10,155 nt of DNA from assembly GCA_026770585.1 (NCBI GenBank), contig MU646440.1, forward strand, positions 89,515-99,669, written 5' to 3'. This DNA is from Baffinella frigidus (Eukaryota > Cryptophyceae > Cryptomonadales > Baffinellaceae). The translations under genes were made by a program, and so were the position numbers. Of this stretch, positions 5,728 to 10,155 are shown piece by piece. Positions within the stretch are counted from its first letter, which is position 1, and each line of letters opens with the position of its first letter. The notes under the pieces were generated by a model. It was not told the DNA's origin, did no database searches, and was given only the letters and a program-made list of their open reading frames with translations.

Positions 5728-5885
5728 CCGACTTCAACGGCTCCGATTCCCTTTGAAACCGGGACATCGAAAATCGGTGATTTTCTCAGGCCGTGAAGGT
5801 TGGTGGTGGTCGGTGATTTGCTCAGGCCGTGTGGGTTGGTGGTGAATTTCCTGGTTTCAAGGGGAATTAGAGCCGTTGAAGTCGG
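5728..5885. repeat. Inverted repeat with tandem loop
   Basis: Left arm CCGACTTCAACGGCTCCGAT (5728 on, to about 5762) pairs with the right arm ending TTAGAGCCGTTGAAGTCGG (5850-5885). The loop holds two 36-bp tandem units (5774-5809 and 5810-5845) built on CGGTGATTTxCTCAGGCCGTG. Just outside, GTTGAAGTCGGAATCCGACT (5715 on) is a near-perfect hairpin sharing the left arm. A decayed partial copy of the region appears at 6050-6105 (GCTGATCCCTGGAAGCGC... GTGCTCAGGCTGTC). Confidence 0.65.
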
Positions 5886-5940
5886 ATTGTTTGCATCACG
5901 CGCGCAAGATGGTGGTGCGATTCCAGCACTCTATACCGTA

Positions 5941-6039
5941 ACTGCCCATAGGGTGAATATTCACCCTAACTCGCCCTAGGCAGGTCCTAGGGCCCTACCG
6001 TAGGGCGTATGAGCCTACTGGGCACCTAAAAAAATCAAG
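5941..6039. mobile_element. MITE-like element, family A copy 3
   Basis: Contains the family core GGTCCTAGGGCCCTACCGTA then GGGCGTATGAGCCTACTGGG, as in copies at 364 and 633. The internal hairpin is replaced by a different palindrome, GGGTGAATATTCACCC. TGCCCA near the left edge and TGGGCA near the right are the remaining terminal pairing. TACCGTA occurs at 5934-5940 and 6040-6046 and could be a 7-bp target duplication, but that word is common nearby. Confidence 0.6.
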
Positions 6040-6170
6040 TACCGTATGTCGCTGATCCCTGGAAGCGCGAAACCAGGAAATCGAGAATCGATGATGTGCT
6101 CAGGCTGTCAAACCGGTTAAATTTACTTGGGGCCCTAATTAACCTTCGGCCAACTCCTGTGAACAAATTC

Positions 6171-6307
6171 ATCTCCACAAAAGTATTAATTAATTGCTTT
6201 TGGCGCAACGAAATTTACTACACAAATGCTCTACTATTACTTGTAAAAGCAAATCGTGTAGTAATTTTCGTTGCCAAAAATCAATTAATTAATACTTGTA
6301 TGGAGAT
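6171..6307 (+). mobile_element. MITE family C copy 2, full length
   Basis: 137 bp. Left end ATCTCCACAAAAGTATTAAT, right end ATTAATACTTGTATGGAGAT. The arms extend through TTGCTTTTGGCGCAACGAAA and TTACTACAC, a nearly end-to-end hairpin. The copy at 8638 is also exactly 137 bp. Confidence 0.85.
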
Positions 6308-6344
6308 TAAAATAGGGATTCATTCTCTGATCTCTGGACGCCCA

Positions 6345-6428
6345 GGCGCAGGTGAGGAGGTTGCAGCTGGAATGTGACGCTCTTCGCACCAAGGTTCTCG
6401 CCACAACCGTCCATCTCCCGCGCCACTC
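6345..6428 (+). repeat. Duplicated exon-like segment copy 1
   Basis: Shares about 84 bp with 6649-6732 (offset 304), including GTGACGCTCTTCGCACCAAG. Read as codons it gives AQVRRLQLECDALRTKVLA, a coiled-coil-like heptad pattern. Alternatively, CAG|GTGAGG at 6348-6357 matches a strong splice donor. The copy ends where family D copy 2 begins. Confidence 0.6.
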
Positions 6429-6633
6429 GAGGCTAGAAGAGGGGGTATTTTAAAAGAGGGATTCATTTACAAGCGAAGAAGAAACAGAGACGTGTAGTAA
6501 TTCTCACAGAAATAGGGGCATTTGGTCACGTATCTCAAGGTATACCTTGAGATACGTGACCAAACCTGCCCGTGACTGGTACTAAATTTAACAAACCCAC
6601 ATTTAAAATAGCCCCACTTCCAGCCTCGAGTGG
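6423..6633 (+). mobile_element. MITE family D copy 2
   Basis: Starts CCACTCGAGGCTAGAAGA and ends CTTCCAGCCTCGAGTGG, 211 bp. The perfect 38-bp palindrome at 6524-6561 begins GGTCACGTATCTCAAGGTAT. Also carries GTGTAGTAATTCTCACAG and TGCCCGTGACTGGTAC. Small ORFs crossing it are accidental. Confidence 0.85.
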
Positions 6634-6648
6634 TCCACGTTGGTGGCA

Positions 6649-6732
6649 GGCGCAGGTGAGGAGGCTGCAGCTGGAATGTGACGCTCTTCGCACCAAGGTT
6701 CTCGCCTCAACTGTCCACCTCCCGCCCCACAC
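6649..6732 (+). repeat. Duplicated exon-like segment copy 2
   Basis: Second copy of the 6345 segment: AQVRRLQLECDALRTKVLAS in codons, then CTCCCGCCCCACACGGTGG. Part of it (ACCAAGGTTCTCGCCTC) recurs again at 6768-6784. The two copies flank family D copy 2, so duplication and element insertion may be linked. Confidence 0.6.
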
Positions 6733-6996
6733 GGTGGGCTATAAACCTTTCATCAAAAGTCAACTTACCAAGGTTCTCGCCTCCACTGTCCCACGCAGGG
6801 CTGGAGGAAAATTCAGCCCATTCAAAAGTCAATTTTTCGAGGGAAAACGGTGTTCACAAGTCAAATTTTAGATGAAAACGGCTCCAAGAACGCACCAATG
6901 GCTCCAAGACCGCACCTGGAATGCCCTACCCAAGAGCCTGGCGCGGCACCTCCTGCCGAGTCGGCGAAGATTGCTGGTAACCGTCCATCTCCCGCC
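6733..6996. other. Spacer with short dispersed repeats
   Basis: No gene. Contains AACCTTTCATCAAAAGTCAA (6746 on), which recurs at 8518-8537 and in part near 9290. Also contains a decayed copy of the CCGATTCGG-CAGATTGCTGG block that recurs at about 7219-7240, and CAAAAGTCAATTTTTCGAGG-like short repeats. Confidence 0.5.
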
Positions 6997-7207
6997 CCAC
7001 TCGAGGCTAGAAGAGGGGGTATTTTAAAAGAGGGATTTATTTACAAGTCAAGAAAAAACAGAGACGTGTAGTAATTCTCACATAAATAGGGGCGTTTGGT
7101 CACGTATCTCAAGGTATTCCTTGAGATACGTGACCAAACCTGCCCGTGACTGGTACTAAATTTGACAATCCCACATTTAAAATAGTCCCACTTCCAGCCT
7201 CGAGTGG
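6997..7207 (+). mobile_element. MITE family D copy 3
   Basis: 211 bp, the same length and orientation as copy 2. Ends CCACTCGAGGCTAGAAGA and CTTCCAGCCTCGAGTGG; palindrome at 7098-7135 with only the central pair mismatched. Its flanks (CCGTCCATCTCCCGC left, TCCACGT right) match those of copy 2, so copies 2 and 3 probably arose by segmental duplication. Confidence 0.85.
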
Positions 7208-7245
7208 TCCACGTCCCGCCGATTCGGTGCAGATTGCTGGTCCAT

Positions 7246-7431
7246 CTACTCGAGGCTGAAAGAGTATTTTAAATGTGGGGTTGTTGAATTTAGTCACGTA
7301 TCTGGGGCAATTCCCCCAGATACGTGACTAAACGCCCCTATCTCTGTGAAATTTACTACACATATCTTTCCCCCCCTTCACTTGTAAAAGAATATCTGTT
7401 TTAAAATAGTCACATTTCTAGCCTCGAGTGG
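7246..7431 (-). mobile_element. MITE family D copy 4, inverted
   Basis: 186 bp, reversed relative to copies 1-3. CTACTCGAGGCTGAAAGAGT at the left; TTCTAGCCTCGAGTGG at the right. GTTTAGTCACGTATCTGGGG on its reverse strand leads into the divergent 38-bp palindrome at 7292-7329. TTTACTACACATAT corresponds to the GTGTAGTAA block of the other copies. Confidence 0.8.
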
Positions 7432-7463
7432 ATCCCTGGTTGATAGTCGGGGTCCGGACACGC

Positions 7464-7607
7464 TCACATCGAAAGATAACTGAATCAGTTCTCTACTTGG
7501 CGGTTTCATTTAATTTGGAGGCCTAATTGAATTTACTATGCCATGACTAACTTCTCCTATTCAACCTCCAATTGAAAAGGAAGTGACTCAGTTATCTTCC
7601 GAGATGA
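7464..7607 (-). mobile_element. MITE family E copy 1, inverted
   Basis: 144 bp, the same length as copy 3. TCACATCGAAAGATAACTGA at the left; TCAGTTATCTTCCGAGATGA at the right. The interior reads in reverse as AGGAGGTTGAATAGGAGAAG and GTAAATTCAATTAGGCCTCC. No coding capacity. Confidence 0.8.
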
Positions 7608-7625
7608 AAACGCTGCGCGTGCACC

Positions 7626-7802
7626 TAGAGCGTTTGCGGCAACCGTTGTCCGTTTTCGAGATCGGGTTTTCATGTTTTCGAGCTTTCATTTGTACCCAAA
7701 GTGTCAATTTAAAATTTTTTACGACCTTAAAAATATCTTAAAACTCTCGAAAACATGAAAACCCGATCTCGAAAACGGACAACAATAACCGCGAACGCTC
7801 TA
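7626..7802. mobile_element. Long hairpin element, family F
   Basis: Arms of about 56 bp: TAGAGCGTTTGCGG... through TTTTCGAGATCGGGTTTTCA (7627-7682) and its complement TGAAAACCCGATCTCGAAAA up to CGCTCTA (7746-7801). They surround a 63-bp AT-rich loop. The inner 35 bp of the arms are almost perfect and mismatches cluster in the outer part. TA occurs at both borders and could be the target duplication of a Tc1/mariner-like element; unproven. Confidence 0.75.
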
Positions 7803-7929
7803 CCGCGTTGGTTGGTGAGCCTCTGATTCCGTGGGTGCGCTTGGTGGTATCTCCAAAGTCAATGTGTATGGGGAAATGGTTTACGCATTGACGGTTGGAT
7901 TGTGGGGAATTGACGGGGGAATTGGAATT

Positions 7930-8036
7930 TCACCTCGGAAGATAACTGAGTCAGTTCCTTTCCAATAGGAGGTTGAATAGGAGAAATTAGTTAGGGCACA
8001 GTAAATGTAATTAGGCCTCCTAATTAAACGAAAACG
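7930..8036 (+). mobile_element. MITE family E copy 2, 3' truncated
   Basis: Begins TCACCTCGGAAGATAACTGA directly after AATT, as copy 3 does. It runs to TAATTAAACGAAAACG, where it breaks into GGAAACGGCTGGCGGGCCTG, so the right terminal repeat is missing. Confidence 0.8.
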
Positions 8037-8232
8037 GAAACGGCTGGCGGGCCTGGCAACTCTTCCACAGTCAATGTGTATGGGAAATGGTACACGAATT
8101 TTCGGTTGAATGGTGGGGAATTGACGGGTGAATTGACACGAATTGACGGCTGAATGGTGGGGGATTGATGGGTGAATTGACGCGAATTGACGGCTGAATG
8201 GTGGGCAATTGACGGGGGAATTGACACGAATT

Positions 8233-8376
8233 TCACCTCGGAAGATAACTGAATCAGTTCCTTTTCAATAGGAGGTTGAGTAGGAGACATTAGTAAGGGC
8301 ACAGTAAATGTAATTAGGCCTCCTAATTAAACGAAAACGCTGATTAGGGAACTGATTCGGTTATCTTTTGAGATGA
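8233..8376 (+). mobile_element. MITE family E copy 3, full length
   Basis: 144 bp: TCACCTCGGAAGATAACTGA at the left, GGTTATCTTTTGAGATGA at the right; terminal repeats of about 29 bp. It sits inside the 44-bp satellite with AATT at 8229-8232 and 8377-8380. The interior has GGGCACAGTAAATGTAATTA and GGCCTCCTAATTAAACG. Confidence 0.88.
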
Positions 8377-8455
8377 AATTGACTGCTGAATGGTGGGCAA
8401 TTAACGGGTGAATTGACCCGAATTGACGGCTGAATGGCGGGGAAACGGCAGGCCT

Positions 8456-8637
8456 CGCAACTAGAAGAGCTCAACGCACAGATGGTCTGCCCCCCCCCCC
8501 CGCACGGTGGACCACGAACCTTTCATCAAAAGTCAACTTGCCTTGCGGCAATTAACTTGAAGCAATCTCTGGTGTAATTTGGTCACGTACCACCCTGTAT
8601 TCCAGCCACAATGCAACCTGCGTAGCCCACCGTGTTC
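8456..8637. other. Spacer, no gene
   Basis: Contains a short QLEELNAQMV-like heptad reading at 8461-8487, a C12 run at 8490-8501, the dispersed AACCTTTCATCAAAAGTCAA repeat and one TGGTCACGTACC fragment reminiscent of family D. Nothing supports an intact gene. Confidence 0.5.
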
Positions 8638-8774
8638 ATCTCCACAAAAGTATTAATTAATCGCTTTTGGTGCAACGAAATTTACTACACAAACGCTCTA
8701 CTATCACTTTTATGAGCAAATCGTGTAGTAATTTTCGTTGCTCAAAAGCAATAAATTAATACGTATATGGAGAT
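8638..8774 (+). mobile_element. MITE family C copy 3, full length
   Basis: 137 bp, the same orientation and exact length as copy 2. Left ATCTCCACAAAAGTATTAAT, right ATTAATACGTATATGGAGAT. A few substitutions distinguish it (TCGC for TTGC, CTCAAAAGC for CCAAAAATC). Confidence 0.87.
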
Positions 8775-8795
8775 TAGTGTGGAATCTAATCCCGC

Positions 8796-8937
8796 CGAGT
8801 ATTCAGAATGACTACGATTTTGGTGTATCTTAAGGGGTATACATAAGACAGTCGTCTATCTAGACTTCATTTAGAGCCTCAAGATACACCAAAATCGAAT
8901 CGGAGATCCCCGAAATCGTATTCATTATGAATACTCG
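8796..8937. mobile_element. Hairpin element, family G
   Basis: CGAGTATTCAGAATGACTAC at the left pairs with GTATTCATTATGAATACTCG at the right. The inner arm CGATTTTGGTGTATCTTAAG pairs with CTCAAGATACACCAAAATCG. One side has about 20 extra bases (GGAGATCCCCGAAAT region), so the hairpin has a bulge. GTATTCATTATGAATAC at the right end is itself a palindrome. Single copy here, 142 bp, non-coding. Confidence 0.7.
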
Positions 8938-9379
8938 TCCGGATGAAATCCCCCCTGCCGCGCCCACCTCGCGACCAACTTATTTTCGGAACAAGAAAGA
9001 ATCTGTCCCGCTTCTTAAGGCTTCCAGAGAAGGGTGGATATGCTATTTCAGGCATGGAACCAAGGCTCACGATAGCATAAATCAGGACAGATTCTGGCAT
9101 GTTCCGGGATGAAGCTCATCTGAAGCCTGCAACCTTCCCACGCCAGATTTGATGTGGGGGTAGAATGTTTCGAAACCTTTCTTATCAGGGGTGTCAACTT
9201 TTGAAAACCACTGCCTTCAAGGGGAATTGACTTTTGGCGACCCCTTCCAAGACTCTGGCGTGGTCCTCCCCACCTCCGCGTGGTGTACAAACCTTCCTCA
9301 TCACCTCCGCGTGGGAAATTATTATGTTATTTGTTTATTATGAATATTTTGTACACGCGGCAAGTGTTGCGCGACTCAC
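8938..9379. other. Spacer, no convincing gene
   Basis: Several short frames cross it but none has a recognisable motif. Features seen: a small imperfect hairpin between CCGCGTGGTGTACAAA (about 9276) and TTTTGTACACGCGG (about 9348), two CACCTCCGCGTGG repeats (9270 and 9303), and an AT-rich stretch at 9317-9348. Confidence 0.45.
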
Positions 9380-9383
9380 CGCA

Positions 9384-9515
9384 ACCCACGTGCACTCCCA
9401 AACCCTATACTGGGGAAGAGGCTTTCATTGAACTTATGACGTCGGACCATAAACTTCAGACGTCCGGAGAGGGCTCGAACTAAACTCCAAACCCACACCG
9501 GGAGTGCACGTGGGT
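9384..9515. repeat. 16-bp perfect inverted repeat pair
   Basis: ACCCACGTGCACTCCC (9384-9399) and GGGAGTGCACGTGGGT (9500-9515) bracket 100 bp that includes module 1 of the 63-bp direct repeat. They could be the ends of a small element or foldback. Each arm contains the palindromic core CACGTG/GTGCAC. Confidence 0.75.
9431..9493 (+). repeat. 63-bp direct repeat copy 1
   Basis: ACTTATGACGTCGGACCATA through GAGGGCTCGAACTAAACTCC matches 9672-9734 with few substitutions (offset 241). Confidence 0.85.
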
Positions 9516-9518
9516 CGC

Positions 9519-9543
9519 ATCTGTACCGGAAATGCAGCTTGTC
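9519..9543 (+). repeat. 25-bp dispersed repeat copy 2
   Basis: Identical to 4743-4767. It immediately follows the right arm of the 9384-9515 inverted repeat. Confidence 0.9.
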
Positions 9544-9559
9544 GTTCTTCACAGATATA

Positions 9560-9630
9560 GGTTTAGAGTTTAGGAGTTTAGGGTTCCCCTAAACCCAAAG
9601 GGTTCCCCTAAACTCCATCCCTAAATCCAA
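9560..9630. repeat. Degenerate telomere-like head-to-head segment
   Basis: GTTTAGAGTTTAGGAGTTTA then GGGTTCCCCTAAACCC. G-rich units on the left meet C-rich units on the right within 20 bp at about 9590, the orientation expected of a fused telomere end, but only two or three units long on each side. Confidence 0.6.
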
Positions 9631-9671
9631 ACCCGAAGCCCGCAGGATGAGTGCCTGCACGCAACTCATCG

Positions 9672-9734
9672 CACTTATGACGTCGGACCATAAACTTAAG
9701 GCATCCGAAGAGGGCTCGAACTAAACTCCAAACC
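9672..9734 (+). repeat. 63-bp direct repeat copy 2
   Basis: Second copy of the 9431 block, preceded and followed by CCCGCAGGATGAGT modules (9639 and 9747). The module order suggests local tandem duplication. Confidence 0.85.
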
Positions 9735-9771
9735 CGAACCTGAAACCCGCAGGATGAGTACTTGAACGCGA

Positions 9772-9900
9772 CCCGCGCCACCGCCCCGCGCCAACCAGGC
9801 AAACCCCTAAACTCTAAACCCTAAACCCTAAACCCAAAACTCTAAACCCTAAACTCTAAACCCGCGCCACCGCCCCGCGCCAAACAGGCAACCCCCTAAA
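9772..9900 (+). repeat. 89-bp tandem module with telomere-like tail
   Basis: CCCGCGCCACCGCCCCGCGC then CAACCAGGCAA and CCCCTAAACTCT occurs at 9772 and again at 9861, so a GC-rich block alternates with short CCCTAAA stretches. Confidence 0.8.
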
Positions 9901-10043
9901 CTCTGAACCCGAAACCCGAAACCCGAAACCCGAAACCCGAAACCCGAAACCCTAAACCCTAAACCCGAAACCCGAAACCCTAAACCCTAAACCCGAAACC
10001 CTGAACCCTAAACCCTAAACCCTAAACCCTACACCCTACACCC
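9801..10043 (-). repeat. Telomere-like array, C-rich on plus
   Basis: CCCTAAA units, with a run of six CCCGAAA units (about 9908-9949) and further alternating pairs of CCCGAAA and CCCTAAA. It is interrupted by the second 89-bp GC module (about 9861-9894). Variants occur in blocks rather than at random. Confidence 0.9.
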
Positions 10044-10155
10044 GGGTTTGGGGTTTAGCGTTTACGGTTTGGGGTTTGGGGTTTGGGGTTTGGGGTTTAG
10101 GGTTTAGGGTTTGGGGTTTGGGGTTTGGGGTTTGGGGTTTGGGGTTTGGGGTTTA
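10044..10155 (+). repeat. Telomere-like array, G-rich on plus
   Basis: After CCCGGG (10041-10046) the repeat flips to TTTGGGG and TTTAGGG units and runs to the window end. TTTGGGG dominates. This is not a simple chromosome terminus, because sequence on the left side carries the opposite strand orientation. Confidence 0.9.

Larger units (their letters stand above)
7885..8455 (+). repeat. 44-bp satellite, interrupted
   Basis: Units read GAATTGACGGCTGAATGGTG then GGAATTGACGGGTGAATTGA plus a short CACGC-like linker. Unit starts at 8096, 8140, 8184 and 8228 are exactly 44 bp apart. The register resumes at 8376 and 8420 after family E copy 3. A single divergent unit lies at 7885-7929 before family E copy 2. 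There are no variable spacers, so this is not a CRISPR-type array. Confidence 0.85.

Noticed and set aside
6572-6871. Gene spanning family D end and the coiled-coil segment
   Set aside because: The first 25 residues are MITE sequence and the last 40 are AT-rich spacer; only the duplicated 6649-6710 piece looks coding.
8024-8302. 92-codon minus frame with repeated RQFTHQSP-like peptide
   Set aside because: It is a read-through of the 44-bp satellite and family E.
7885-8455. CRISPR-like regular spacing
   Set aside because: The units are contiguous tandem repeats with no unique spacers, in a eukaryotic context.
9801-10155. True chromosome end
   Set aside because: Both orientations are present and the window simply ends within the array, so a terminus cannot be claimed.
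1-10155. tRNA or rRNA genes
   Set aside because: No cloverleaf with a GTTCRA-type T arm or rRNA core sequence was seen by eye on either strand; a tRNAscan run would settle it.

Overview
The window looks like eukaryotic nuclear DNA from a repeat-rich accessory region. The evidence is plant/green-alga type TTTAGGG telomere-like arrays, splice-site-like exon edges with long pyrimidine tracts, a MYND zinc finger, an AATAAA signal, and many small non-coding inverted-repeat elements. A green alga (prasinophyte-like) or another protist with TTTAGGG telomeres fits best. The species cannot be fixed from sequence alone.

Layout. 1-364: CT microsatellites and two tandem copies of a 3' splice site plus exon start; only the second copy continues as a plausible exon. 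364-1188: a nest of palindromic elements (families A, B and C). 1345-2319, minus strand: a broken MYND-finger protein gene with at least four frame changes and a 236-bp degenerate telomere-like array sitting where the reading frame should continue. 2599-3330, plus: an unrecognised ORF with a coiled-coil stretch. 3333-3605: short tandem and inverted repeats. 3789-4538, plus: an unrecognised low-complexity 3' exon with two compensating frame changes and a poly(A) signal. 4555-9543: no convincing gene. This stretch is packed with miniature inverted-repeat elements (families A, C, D, E, F, G, I, J), a 44-bp satellite and duplicated host segments. 9544-10155: telomere-like repeats that flip orientation at a CCCGGG centre.

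No element in the window encodes a recognisable transposase, so the MITE-like families would have to be mobilised in trans. Family D carries a 38-bp palindrome whose arms covary among four copies. Family E interrupts a 44-bp satellite cleanly, with the satellite register kept on both sides. Family A sits inside family B, with an unoccupied B copy next to it. The genes here do not form an operon or an obvious pathway. They look like isolated exons and decayed genes embedded in element-rich DNA.
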